34,693 nucleotides of DNA from Rhizobiales bacterium 32-66-11 (GCA_002304505.1 NCEH01000027.1:1-34693), one strand, 5' to 3'; numbered from the stretch's first letter, positions 7,679 through 16,146 are shown. Translations and numbers: made by a program. Notes: generated by a model from the sequence alone, not told the origin.

Positions 7679-7710
7679 GGAATTGGCGGCACTGGAGTCT
7701 CGCCAATTCC
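7679..7710 (+). promoter_or_regulatory. Expression-platform hairpin after the riboswitch
   Basis: GGAATTGGCG (7679-7688) and CGCCAATTCC (7701-7710) form a perfect 10-bp stem with a 12-base loop directly after the aptamer. TTGGCGGC inside its 5' arm (7683-7690) is identical to TTGGCGGC at the aptamer's 5' edge (7558-7565), so the 3' arm could pair with either copy. That gives a switch: aptamer folding would free or occupy the arm. No U-run follows, so control may be by Rho-type or intrinsic-like attenuation rather than a classic terminator. Confidence 0.65.
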
Positions 7711-7742
7711 TCATCGTTCGACCTAACGAAGGGGAATAGAAT

Positions 7743-8813
7743 ATGCGCTCTCACTTCTCGAAAGTTCTCGGCCTTGCCTGTGCCGCCGCGCTGATCGCCG
7801 GCGCCTCCCCGGCGCTCGCCGCGCCGAAGAAGGAATTCAAGGTCGCCTGGTCGATCTATGTGGGCTGGATGCCCTGGGGCTATGCCGCCGAGACCGGCAT
7901 CGTCAAGAAATGGGCCGACAAATACGGCATCAAGATCGACGTCACCCAATTCAACGATTACGTCGAATCCATCAATCAATACACGGCCGGCGCTTTCGAT
8001 GCCCTGACCGTCACGAACATGGACACGCTCTCCGTGCCCGCCGCCGGCGGCGTGGACACCACCGCCGTGATCGTCGGCGATTTCTCCAACGGCAATGACG
8101 CCGTGATCCTCAAGGACAAGACCAAGCTCACCGACATCAAGGGGCAGAAGGTCAATCTGGTCGAATTTTCGGTCTCTCACTACCTGCTCGCCCGGGCGCT
8201 TGAATCCGCCAAGATGAGCGAGCGCGACGTGAAGGTCACCAATACCTCCGACGCCGACATGGTCGCCGCCTACAAGACCAAGGCCGTCACCGCCGTCGTC
8301 ACCTGGAACCCGCTGGTCTCCGAAATCCTCGCCGACAAGAGCGCACACAACGTGTTCGACAGCTCCAAGATCCCCGGCGAGATCATGGACCTGCTGGTGG
8401 CCAATACCGAGACGCTCAAGGACAATCCGGACTTCGGCAAGGCGCTGGTCGGCATCTGGTACGAGACCATGGCGCTCACCACCGCCAAGACCGAAGCCGG
8501 CATCGCCGCCCGCACCGCCATGGGCAAGGCCTCCGGCACCGATCTCGCCGGCTTCGAAAGCCAGCTGGCCGCCACCAAGCTGTTCGACACGGCATCCGAG
8601 GCCGTCGCGTTCGTCAAATCGCCGGCCGTGGGCACCACCATGGACCGGGTGCGCAAGTTCCTGTTCGAGAAGAAGCTGCTGGGCAACGACGCCAAATCCG
8701 CCGACGCGGTGGGCATCGAGTTGGCCGACGGCAAGGTGCTGGGCGACGCGAAGAACGTGAAGTTCCGCTTCACCGACACCTTCATGGCCGCCGCCGCCGA
8801 CGGCAAGCTCTAG
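7743..8813 (+). CDS. Guanidine-operon ABC transporter substrate-binding protein (NitT/TauT type)
   Basis: Periplasmic binding protein of 356 residues in the family annotated as putative urea ABC transporter binding protein. It has a Sec signal peptide ending ALA|AP near residue 27, then FKVAWSIYVGWMPWGY, and central segments VTNMDTLSVPAAGGVDTTAV and TWNPLVSEI typical of NitT/TauT-type binders. Start ATG 7743 has AAGGGG (7729-7734) 8 bases upstream. It is the first gene after the guanidine-I riboswitch and heads a binding protein-permease-ATPase set, so guanidinium (or a close relative) is the likely cargo; this is inference from the riboswitch and neighbours. Confidence 0.88.
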   Translation: MRSHFSKVLGLACAAALIAGASPALAAPKKEFKVAWSIYVGWMPWGYAAETGIVKKWADKYGIKIDVTQFNDYVESINQYTAGAFDALTVTNMDTLSVPAAGGVDTTAVIVGDFSNGNDAVILKDKTKLTDIKGQKVNLVEFSVSHYLLARALESAKMSERDVKVTNTSDADMVAAYKTKAVTAVVTWNPLVSEILADKSAHNVFDSSKIPGEIMDLLVANTETLKDNPDFGKALVGIWYETMALTTAKTEAGIAARTAMGKASGTDLAGFESQLAATKLFDTASEAVAFVKSPAVGTTMDRVRKFLFEKKLLGNDAKSADAVGIELADGKVLGDAKNVKFRFTDTFMAAAADGKL

Positions 8814-8824
8814 CACTGCTGATC

Positions 8825-8957
8825 TCCCTCCCCCCTTGCGGGGGAGGGTTGGGGAGGGGGGTATGGTGCCGCAAGCAACTCGCTCGCAAGCATCTCCCTC
8901 GTCAGGATAAACGGAGAGACACCCCCCTCCCTGCCCTCCCCCGCACGGGGGGAGGGA
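8825..8957. repeat. Dispersed palindromic repeat element
   Basis: Two arms of about 38 bp (8825-8862 and 8920-8957) are imperfect inverted copies of each other, each an alternation of C and G runs with a small inner hairpin around TTGCGGGGG or GCACGGGGG. The 57-bp middle is less structured. The arrangement looks like the mobile non-coding palindromic units scattered between genes in many Hyphomicrobiales. It sits between the binding protein and permease genes, where a hairpin could also hold the binding-protein message at a higher level. Confidence 0.75.
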
Positions 8958-8990
8958 AACAAATGCAACGGCAGATCGGAGATCCCCTCC

Positions 8991-9803
8991 ATGCGTCTCA
9001 TCAATCGCAGACCCGACCGCACGGCGGGCCTCCTGCTCGCGATCCTGCCGTTTGCCCTGGTGCTGCTCGCCTATGTGCTCGGCTCGGCCGAGCGCCTGGC
9101 GGAAAACCCGGCGGACAAGCTGCTGCCGAGCCTTGCAACCATCGGCGACGCCATCGTCCGCGTCGCCTTCACCGCCGATCCCCGCACCGGGGACTACATC
9201 CTGTGGGCCGATACGCTGGCGAGCCTGGAGCGGCTGGCCAGCGCGCTCGCGCTTTCGACGCTCATCGCCCTGGTCGCGGGCCTGCTGATCGGCCTGCTGC
9301 CGGGCGTGCGGGCGCTGCTCGCCTCCTTCGTCGGCATGGTCTCCATGGTGCCGCCGCTGGCCCTGCTGCCGATCCTGTTCATCGTGCTGGGGCTCGGCGA
9401 AACCTCCAAGATCGCGCTGATCGTCATCGGCGTGACCCCGTTCCTCATCCGCGACCTCGCCATGCGGGTGCAGGAATTGCCGCGCGAGCAGATCATCAAG
9501 GCGGAGACGCTCGGCGCCACCACCTGGCAGATCGCGCTGCGCATCGTGCTGCCGCAGATCCTGCCGCGCCTCATCGACGGCGTGCGGCTCTCGCTCGGCC
9601 CGGCCTTCCTGTTCCTGATCGCGGCGGAGGCGATTGCGGCGGATTCCGGGCTCGGCTATCGCATCTTCCTGGTGCGCCGCTATCTCGCCATGGATGTGAT
9701 CCTGCCTTATGTGGCCTGGATCACGCTCCTGTCCGTGATCATGGATTTCGCCCTCGCCAAGCTGCGCGATGTCGCCTTCCCTTGGTTCGGAGGCGCGAAA
9801 TGA
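8991..9803 (+). CDS. ABC transporter permease (guanidine operon)
   Basis: Inner-membrane permease of 270 residues, NitT/TauT (SsuC-like) family. About six hydrophobic segments are visible, from LLLAILPFALVLLAYVLG near the N terminus to YVAWITLLSVIMDFAL near the C terminus. The cytoplasmic EAA loop that docks the ATPase is IIKAETLGATTWQIALRIVLP. Start ATG 8991 follows GGAGAT by 7 bases. Its stop overlaps the ATPase start as ATGA, so the two are translationally coupled. Together with the binding protein at 7743 and ATPase at 9800 it would form the importer of the operon. Confidence 0.92.
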   Translation: MRLINRRPDRTAGLLLAILPFALVLLAYVLGSAERLAENPADKLLPSLATIGDAIVRVAFTADPRTGDYILWADTLASLERLASALALSTLIALVAGLLIGLLPGVRALLASFVGMVSMVPPLALLPILFIVLGLGETSKIALIVIGVTPFLIRDLAMRVQELPREQIIKAETLGATTWQIALRIVLPQILPRLIDGVRLSLGPAFLFLIAAEAIAADSGLGYRIFLVRRYLAMDVILPYVAWITLLSVIMDFALAKLRDVAFPWFGGAK

Positions 9804-10618
9804 CCGCGATCCAGGTCGAACACCTCTGGAAGGAATATGGCGACCAGATCGTGCTGGAGAATATCTTCCTCGATTTCGCGCCCCGTTCCTTCGTCGCTTT
9901 GGTCGGTCCCTCCGGCTGCGGCAAGACCACCTTCCTGCGCATCCTGCTGAGCGAGGAAAAGGCAACGCGCGGCCGCGTGCTGATCGACGGCAAACCGCTG
10001 GCCGGGGAACCGGGCGCGGACCGGGGCGTGGTGTTCCAGCGCTACAGCGTGTTCCCGCATCTGACCGTGCTGGGCAATGTGCTGCTCGCCGCCGAAATTC
10101 CCGGCGCGCCCTTCACCGGCCGCCTGTTCGGCGCCGCCCGGCGGCGCGCGCAGGAAGAGGCGCGCGCCCTCATCGCCGAAGTGGGACTCACGGGCGCCGA
10201 GGACAAATATCCCGCCGCCTTGTCCGGCGGCATGCAGCAGCGCCTTGCCCTCGCCCAGGCGATCATGCGCAAGCCGAAGATCCTGCTGCTGGACGAGCCG
10301 TTCGGCGCGCTCGATCCCGGCATTCGCGGCGACATTCACGCACTCATGCTCAAGCTGTGGCACAGCTGCGAGATGAGCGTGGTGATGGTGACCCACGACC
10401 TGAAGGAAGCCTTCACCCTCGCCACCCGCGTCATCGCCTTCGAGCGCAAGCGCAACCGCAGCGAGGAACGCGAACGCTTCGGCGCCACCATCGCCCATGA
10501 CATCGAGGTCTGGCCGAAGCGCATCGCCGGCCAGCCGCGCATCAACCCCTCCGATCGGGACGGCCCGATCTCCCCCGAGGACACCGGCCGGGACGACCCG
10601 GCGCTTCTGTCGGTCTGA
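9800..10618 (+). CDS. ABC transporter ATP-binding protein (guanidine operon)
   Basis: ATPase of 272 residues that powers the importer. Walker A GPSGCGKT, Q-loop VVFQRYSVFPHLTV, signature LSGGMQQR, Walker B ILLLDEPFGALD and the switch His in MVTHDLKEA are all intact. The start is ATG 9800, overlapping the permease stop. After the nucleotide-binding domain there is a C-terminal tail of about 50 residues rich in charged residues (ERKRNRSEERERFG...), as often seen in the urea-carboxylase-associated ATPases. The next gene's ribosome site overlaps its stop codon. Confidence 0.93.
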   Translation: MTAIQVEHLWKEYGDQIVLENIFLDFAPRSFVALVGPSGCGKTTFLRILLSEEKATRGRVLIDGKPLAGEPGADRGVVFQRYSVFPHLTVLGNVLLAAEIPGAPFTGRLFGAARRRAQEEARALIAEVGLTGAEDKYPAALSGGMQQRLALAQAIMRKPKILLLDEPFGALDPGIRGDIHALMLKLWHSCEMSVVMVTHDLKEAFTLATRVIAFERKRNRSEERERFGATIAHDIEVWPKRIAGQPRINPSDRDGPISPEDTGRDDPALLSV

Positions 10619-10628
10619 GGAGAGACGC

Positions 10629-11438
10629 ATGACGATGAACGAGGAAACCCGCGCCCTCATCGAGGCGAACAAGCGCCGCTATGAGGAATTGAAGGCCGCC
10701 GGCCAGGACCACGCGCCCCGCGCCCTGCCCGCGCCCACCGAACGCTGGAGCGTCATGCTCCCGCCCGGCGCGCTGCATCGCGAAACCATTCCCGGCGGCT
10801 GGTATTGCACCATGAAGGTGCTGGCGGGCGAAGCCCTGCGCCTCTCGCTGCCCGAAGGCCCCTCCGCCGTTTCCATGATCGCCTGGAACGCCGCCGACAC
10901 CTCCGAGCGGCTGAACTATGCCGATACGGTAAAGGTCCAATGGACCGCAGCGCTGGGCAAGGGGCGGGTGATCTTCTCCGACATGGGCAAGGTCATGTTC
11001 TCCATCGTCGAGGACACCACCGGCGCCCATGATGCCCTGATGGGCGGCTCGACCCCCGCCTCCAACCGCGCCCGCTACGGCGCCGGCCCTCTGCGCAACA
11101 CGCGGGACAATTTCATTCTCGCCGCCGGCAAGCTCGGCCTGGACCGGCGCGACATCCCGCCCTGCCTCAGTTTCTTCGCCCCCGTGCGCACCAATGAGGC
11201 GGGCGGCTTCGTGTGGCTGGAGGACAAGCGCCAGCAAGGCGATTTCGTCGACCTGCGCGCGGAAATGGATGTGCTGGTCGCGCTCTCCAACTGCCCCCAC
11301 CCGCTCGACCCGAACCCGGCCTATGAGCCGAAGCCCGTGGAGGTGGTGCGCTTCCAGGCGCCCGCCCCCGCCGCCGACGATCTGTGTCGCACCGCCACCC
11401 AGGAAGCCGTGCGCGGCTTCGAAAACCTCGTGCGCTGA
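10629..11438 (+). CDS. DUF1989 protein, carboxyguanidine deiminase subunit (UAAP2-like)
   Basis: DUF1989-family protein of 269 residues, formerly urea amidolyase-associated protein 2. Start ATG 10629 is chosen over the longer open frame because GGAGA lies 5 bases upstream and overlaps the ATPase stop; ATG 10635 is also possible. Visible family segments include PPGALHRETIPGGWYCTMKV, DMGKVMFSIVEDT, DNFILAAGKLGLDRRDIPPC and VDLRAEMDVLVALSNCPHPL. Pairs of such proteins act as carboxyguanidine deiminase, turning carboxyguanidine into allophanate and ammonia after guanidine carboxylation. The paralogue follows 12 bp downstream. Family membership is clear; the reaction is inferred from characterised relatives. 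Confidence 0.88.
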   Translation: MTMNEETRALIEANKRRYEELKAAGQDHAPRALPAPTERWSVMLPPGALHRETIPGGWYCTMKVLAGEALRLSLPEGPSAVSMIAWNAADTSERLNYADTVKVQWTAALGKGRVIFSDMGKVMFSIVEDTTGAHDALMGGSTPASNRARYGAGPLRNTRDNFILAAGKLGLDRRDIPPCLSFFAPVRTNEAGGFVWLEDKRQQGDFVDLRAEMDVLVALSNCPHPLDPNPAYEPKPVEVVRFQAPAPAADDLCRTATQEAVRGFENLVR

Positions 11439-11450
11439 GGGAGAGCGATC

Positions 11451-12107
11451 ATGAACAGCACCCCAGTCTTCGCCGCCCCCGTGCACGATCCCGCCAAGGC
11501 CCTCCAGGTGCACGACATCCCGGCCCAGGCGCCCTGGTCCGGCCTCGTCAAGCGCGGGCAATATATCCGCATCATCGACCTAGAAGGCCAGCAGGCCGTC
11601 GACACCCTGTTCTACCGCGCCGACGATTTCGCCGAGCGCTATTCCTCCCAGGATACGCTGCGCGTGCAGGGTTCGGCCTATGTCTCCACGGGGACCCGGC
11701 TGATCTCCAACGAGGGGCACCTGATGCTCACCGTCACCGCCGACACCTGCGGGCGGCACGATACTTCGGCGGGCGCGTGCTCGTGCGAGGCGAATACGGT
11801 GCGGTTCGGCCATCACACCAAATACCTGCATGCCTGCCGCGAGAATTTCGTGGTGGAAGTGACGAAATACGGCATGTCGAAGCGCGACATCGTGCCGAAC
11901 ATCAATTTCTTCATGAACGTGCCGGTGGAGCCCTCGGGCGAGCTGGCGATCGTCGACGGGGTCTCGAAGCCGGGGGATTATGTGGAGCTGAAGGCGGAGA
12001 TGGATGTTCTCTGCGTCATCTCCAATTGCCCGCAGATCAACAATCCCTGCAACGGCTTCAATCCGACGCCGATCCGCGTCCTCATCTTCGCCGCGACCGA
12101 GGGCTGA
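11451..12107 (+). CDS. DUF1989 protein, carboxyguanidine deiminase subunit (UAAP1-like)
   Basis: Second DUF1989 protein, 218 residues, formerly urea amidolyase-associated protein 1. Its motifs are EGQQAVDTLFY, YSSQDTLR, CGRHDTSAGACSCE, the His-rich FGHHTKYLHACREN and NCPQINNPCNGFNPTPI; the conserved Cys and His residues could hold a metal. Together with the upstream paralogue it probably forms the heteromeric carboxyguanidine deiminase. GAGGGAG precedes ATG 11451. It ends 3 bp before the carboxylase start, so translation is likely coupled. Confidence 0.9.
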   Translation: MNSTPVFAAPVHDPAKALQVHDIPAQAPWSGLVKRGQYIRIIDLEGQQAVDTLFYRADDFAERYSSQDTLRVQGSAYVSTGTRLISNEGHLMLTVTADTCGRHDTSAGACSCEANTVRFGHHTKYLHACRENFVVEVTKYGMSKRDIVPNINFFMNVPVEPSGELAIVDGVSKPGDYVELKAEMDVLCVISNCPQINNPCNGFNPTPIRVLIFAATEG

Positions 12108-12110
12108 GCT

Positions 12111-15100
12111 TTGTTCACCAAGGTTCTCATCGCGAACCGGGGCGAAATCGCCGGCCGGATCATCAAGACATTGCGGCGGATGGGCATTTCCTCCGTCGCC
12201 ATCCATTCCGACGCGGACCGCTTCACGCGGCCCGTGCTCGATGCCGACGAAGCCGTGCGCGTCGGTCCCGCCCCCGCCAGCGAGAGCTATCTCGACGTGG
12301 AAGCGGTAATCGCCGCATGCCTCGCAACGGGCGCCCAGGCGGTGCATCCGGGCTATGGCTTCCTGTCGGAAAATGTTGCGTTCGCGCAACGGCTTGCGGA
12401 AGCCGGGATCGTGTTCATCGGCCCCCGGCCGGAGCATCTCACCGCCTTCGGACTCAAGCACACGGCCCGCGACATCGCCCAAAAGAGCGGTGTGCCGCTG
12501 CTGCCGGGCACCGGCCTGCTGGACGATGTGAACGCGGCGCTGACGGCGGCGGACGCCATCACCTATCCCGTCATGCTCAAGAGCACGGCCGGCGGCGGCG
12601 GCATCGGCATGCAGCTTTGCCATACGCCGCAGGAGCTGAAGGAGACATTCGAGCGCGTCCAGCGCACCGCCCGCGCCTCCTTCGGCGATGCCCGCGTCTA
12701 TCTGGAGCGCTTCGTCTCCGAGGCGCGTCATGTGGAAGTGCAGATCTTCGGCGACGGCAAGGGCAAGGTGATTGCGCTCGGCGAGCGCGACTGCTCGCTC
12801 CAGCGCCGCAACCAGAAGGTCGTCGAGGAAACGCCGGCGCCGCTTCTTTCGGAGCAAACCCGCGCGCGCCTGCACGCGGCGGCCGTGAAGCTGGGCGAGA
12901 GCGTCTCCTATGCCTCGGCGGGCACGGTCGAATTCATCTACGACCCGGCACGGGAGGATTTCTATTTCCTGGAGGTGAACACCCGCCTGCAAGTGGAGCA
13001 TCCGGTCACCGAGGCGGTGTTCGGCATCGACCTCGTGGAATGGATGATCCGCCAGGCCACCGGCGAAGAGGTCATCCCCGCCGTTCCCCTCGTGCCCAAG
13101 GGCGCGGCCATGGAGGTGCGCGTCTATGCGGAAATCCCGCACGCCAATTTCCAGCCCAGCGCCGGCCTGCTCACGCAGGTGACATTCGCCGCCAACGCTC
13201 GCGTGGATACCTGGGTGGAGACCGGCACGGAGGTGACGCCCTATTACGATCCCATGCTGGCCAAGGTGATCGTCTCCGGCGCAGACCGCCCGGCCGCGCT
13301 CGCCGCCTTGCGGGCGGCGCTGGACGAGACATCCATCAGCGGCATCGAGACCAATCTTGCCTATCTGCGCGCGATTGCAGCGTCGGATCTGCTGGCTTCC
13401 GGCAAGGTGGCAACCACGGCGCTGAAGGATTTCGCCTTCCGCCCCGAAAGCATCGAGGTGCTCAGCCCCGGCGCCCAATCGAGCCTTCAGGAACTGCCGG
13501 GCCGGCTGCATCTGTGGCATGTGGGCGTGCCGCCGAGCGGACCCATGGATGCGCGCTCGTTTGCCCGCGCCAATGCTTTGGTGGGCAATACGGAAACCGC
13601 CGTCGCCCTGGAAATGACGGTGAACGGCCCGACCCTGCGCTTCCACACCGACGCCGACATCGCCATCGCCGGCGCCCATATGCCGGCGACGCTGGATGGG
13701 GTGCCCATGCCCCACGATACGACCTTCGCGGTGAAGGCGGGGCAGATGCTCGCCGTCGGCGCCATCTCCGGTGCCGGCCAGCGCGCCTATCTCGCCGTGC
13801 GCGGCGCGTTCGCGGCGCCGGAAGTGCTCGGCTCGCGGGCCACCTTCGCCCTCGGCCTGTTCGGCGGCCATGCCACCGGCACTCTGAAGGGCGGCGACGT
13901 GCTGCACCTCAATCCGCCCGCCAGCCGCCCGCCCCTGCCGGACCCGGAAGCGGTGACCGCCGCACCCGCACCGCTGACGCGGGAGTGGGAGATCGGCGTC
14001 GTCTACGGCCCCCACGGCGCGCCCGACTTCTTCCAGGACGACGATATCGCCGATCTGTTCGACGCCACCTACGAGGTGCACTTCAACAGCGCCCGCACCG
14101 GCGTGCGCCTGATGGGCCCGACCCCGCGCTGGGCGCGCACGGACGGCGGGGAGGCGGGGCTTCACCCCTCCAATCTGCACGACAATGCCTATGCGGTGGG
14201 CGCCATCGATTTCACCGGCGACATGCCCATCATCCTCGGTCCGGACGGTCCCTCGCTCGGCGGCTTCGTCTGCCCGGCGGTGATCGCGCGGGACGAGCAA
14301 TGGAAGATGGGCCAGCTCAAGCCCGGCGACAAAGTGCGCTTCCACCCGCTGCCCCGCCCGCGGGACCCGGTCGCGGGACCGGCCGTGAAGTCCGTGCCCG
14401 AGGCTGCATCCCCCATCCTTGCCCAGCGCGACGACGGGCCTGTGCGGGTGGTCTATCGCCGGCAGGGCGACGACAATCTGCTGGTCGAATTCGGCGACAT
14501 GACGCTGGACATCGCCTTGCGGCTGCGCGCCCATCTGCTGGCGGCAGCGGTGGAAGAGGCGAAAATCCCCGGCCTCATCGACCTCACGCCCGGCATCCGC
14601 TCGCTCCAGCTTCATTATGACGGGACGCAGGTCTCGCGCGTAAAACTGCTCGGCCTGCTGGATGAGATCGAACGCGCCCTGCCCGCCGCCGAGGACGTGG
14701 TGGTGCCGAGCCGCATGGTGCATCTGCCGCTGTCGTGGAACGACGAGGATGCGCAGCTCGCCATGCGCAAATATCAGGAGCTGGTGCGCCCCAACGCGCC
14801 CTGGTGTCCCTCCAACATCGAGTTCATCCGCCGCATCAACGGGCTCAAGGACGAGCAGGCGGTGCGCGACGTGGTGTTCGACGCAAGCTATCTCGTGCTC
14901 GGCCTCGGCGACGTCTATCTCGGCGCGCCGGTGGCCACCCCCATGGACCCGCGCCATCGCCTGGTGACCACCAAATACAATCCGGCCCGCACCTGGACCC
15001 CGGAAAATGCGGTGGGCATCGGCGGCGCCTATATGTGCATCTACGGCATGGAGGGGCCGGGCGGATACCAGCTCTTCGGGCGTACCATCCAGGTGTGGAA

Positions 15101-15659
15101 TACTTGGCGCACCACGCCCGTGTTCAAGCCCGGCACGCCCTGGCTGCTGCGCTTTTTCGACCAGATCCGCTTCTTCCCCGTGAGCCACGACGAGCTGATG
15201 GAGGCCCGCGCCGCCTTTCCCCACGGGGCCTATCCGCTGCGCATCGAAGAGACGCAATTCTCTTACGCGGACTATGCCGCGGATCTCGCCCGCAATGCCG
15301 GCGAGATCAATGCCTTCAAGGCGCGCCAGCAGGCGGCGTTCGATGCCGAGCGCGCCCATTGGAAGGAACAGGGGCTCGACAGCTTCGTTGCCGACGAGGG
15401 GATCGCGGGCGGCGAAGAGGAGGCCATTCCCGAGGGTTGCTTCGGGGTGAGCGCCAATGTTCCGGGCAATGTCTGGAAGGTGCTGGTGGAAGAGAATGCC
15501 GAAGTGGCGGCGGGGGAAACCATCGCCATCATCGAATCCATGAAGATGGAAATCTCCATCACCGCCCATGCCGCGGGGCGCGTGCGCGCCGTGCGCATGG
15601 TGCCCGGCCGCACGGTGCGCACCGGAGACGTGGTGGCCGTTCTGGAGGCAATGTCGTGA
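12111..15659 (+). CDS. Biotin-dependent guanidine/urea carboxylase
   Basis: Multidomain carboxylase of 1182 residues starting at TTG 12111 (MFTKVLIANRGEIAGRI, the usual N terminus of biotin carboxylases). Order: biotin carboxylase (about 1-450, with ATP-grasp loop KSTAGGGGIGMQ and EVNTRLQVEHPVTE), carboxyltransferase halves of the AHS2/AHS1 (KipA/KipI-like) type (about 455-1000), a linker, and a biotinyl domain with ESMKMEIS, Lys1145 carrying biotin. It carboxylates guanidine or urea with ATP and bicarbonate. The riboswitch and DUF1989 partners favour guanidine. In the GAIDFTGD segment Asp700 stands where yeast urea carboxylase has Asn, the change I recall as marking guanidine carboxylases; that point is from memory. 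It overlaps the next gene by 4 bp. Confidence 0.9.
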   Translation: MFTKVLIANRGEIAGRIIKTLRRMGISSVAIHSDADRFTRPVLDADEAVRVGPAPASESYLDVEAVIAACLATGAQAVHPGYGFLSENVAFAQRLAEAGIVFIGPRPEHLTAFGLKHTARDIAQKSGVPLLPGTGLLDDVNAALTAADAITYPVMLKSTAGGGGIGMQLCHTPQELKETFERVQRTARASFGDARVYLERFVSEARHVEVQIFGDGKGKVIALGERDCSLQRRNQKVVEETPAPLLSEQTRARLHAAAVKLGESVSYASAGTVEFIYDPAREDFYFLEVNTRLQVEHPVTEAVFGIDLVEWMIRQATGEEVIPAVPLVPKGAAMEVRVYAEIPHANFQPSAGLLTQVTFAANARVDTWVETGTEVTPYYDPMLAKVIVSGADRPAALAALRAALDETSISGIETNLAYLRAIAASDLLASGKVATTALKDFAFRPESIEVLSPGAQSSLQELPGRLHLWHVGVPPSGPMDARSFARANALVGNTETAVALEMTVNGPTLRFHTDADIAIAGAHMPATLDGVPMPHDTTFAVKAGQMLAVGAISGAGQRAYLAVRGAFAAPEVLGSRATFALGLFGGHATGTLKGGDVLHLNPPASRPPLPDPEAVTAAPAPLTREWEIGVVYGPHGAPDFFQDDDIADLFDATYEVHFNSARTGVRLMGPTPRWARTDGGEAGLHPSNLHDNAYAVGAIDFTGDMPIILGPDGPSLGGFVCPAVIARDEQWKMGQLKPGDKVRFHPLPRPRDPVAGPAVKSVPEAASPILAQRDDGPVRVVYRRQGDDNLLVEFGDMTLDIALRLRAHLLAAAVEEAKIPGLIDLTPGIRSLQLHYDGTQVSRVKLLGLLDEIERALPAAEDVVVPSRMVHLPLSWNDEDAQLAMRKYQELVRPNAPWCPSNIEFIRRINGLKDEQAVRDVVFDASYLVLGLGDVYLGAPVATPMDPRHRLVTTKYNPARTWTPENAVGIGGAYMCIYGMEGPGGYQLFGRTIQVWNTWRTTPVFKPGTPWLLRFFDQIRFFPVSHDELMEARAAFPHGAYPLRIEETQFSYADYAADLARNAGEINAFKARQQAAFDAERAHWKEQGLDSFVADEGIAGGEEEAIPEGCFGVSANVPGNVWKVLVEENAEVAAGETIAIIESMKMEISITAHAAGRVRAVRMVPGRTVRTGDVVAVLEAMS

Positions 15660-16135
15660 CCAGCAAGTTCAGCGAGAGCCCGCTCAGCGGCCTCCCATCC
15701 GCGCCCGTTTCCCCGCTCGATCCGCACGCGGCCGCGGGCGGGCAAGTGCCGATCGCGGTGGTCGGCGCGCATCTTTCCGGGATGCCGCTCAACGGCGAAC
15801 TCACCGGCGTCGGTGGCGCCCTGTTGAAACGCTGCCGCACGGCACCGGACTATCGTCTGTTCGTGCTGCCGGACACGGTACCCGCAAAGCCCGGCGTGGT
15901 GCGCGAGCCGGGCTTTTCCGGGCCGGGGCTGGACGTGGAAGTCTGGGCGCTGGATGCCGCCGCGTTCGGCGCGTTCGTCGCCCGTATTCCGGCGCCGCTC
16001 GGCATCGGCAAGATGACCCTGGAGGACGGCTCGCAGGTGCCCGGCTTCCTGTGCGAGGCCCACGCGGTGGCGGGCGCGCAGGAGATCACAGCCCTCGGCG
16101 GATGGCGCGCCTATATCGCATCGCGGCAGAGCTGA
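15656..16135 (+). CDS. Stand-alone C-terminal domain of allophanate hydrolase
   Basis: Protein of 159 residues starting at GTG 15656, which overlaps the carboxylase stop (GTGA). After about 30 linker-like residues it matches only the C-terminal domain of allophanate hydrolase (AtzF/DUR1): AVVGAHLSGMPLNGELT, RTAPDYRLFVLPDTVPAKPG, ARIPAPLGIGKMTLEDGS, GFLCEAHA and ITALGGWRAY. In the full-length enzyme an N-terminal amidase of over 400 residues hydrolyses allophanate and this domain handles the N-carboxycarbamate product. The amidase part is absent, and there is no room for it or for a frameshifted remnant here. Either a separate amidase is encoded elsewhere or this domain works alone. Confidence 0.88.
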   Translation: MTSKFSESPLSGLPSAPVSPLDPHAAAGGQVPIAVVGAHLSGMPLNGELTGVGGALLKRCRTAPDYRLFVLPDTVPAKPGVVREPGFSGPGLDVEVWALDAAAFGAFVARIPAPLGIGKMTLEDGSQVPGFLCEAHAVAGAQEITALGGWRAYIASRQS

Positions 16136-16146
16136 CCCGATGCAGC

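Noticed and set aside
7542..9965. Open frame of 807 codons on the - strand across the riboswitch and transporter genes
   Set aside because: It runs through the riboswitch, an intergenic palindromic repeat and three opposing genes; its PSP.R.G-like stretch is the typical translation of the repeat.
11580..15569. Long open frame (1329 codons) on the - strand opposite the carboxylase genes
   Set aside because: Shadow of the GC-rich coding strand: the + strand encodes recognisable UAAP1 and carboxylase domains, and the antisense product is His/Gly/Ala/Arg-rich with no family signature.
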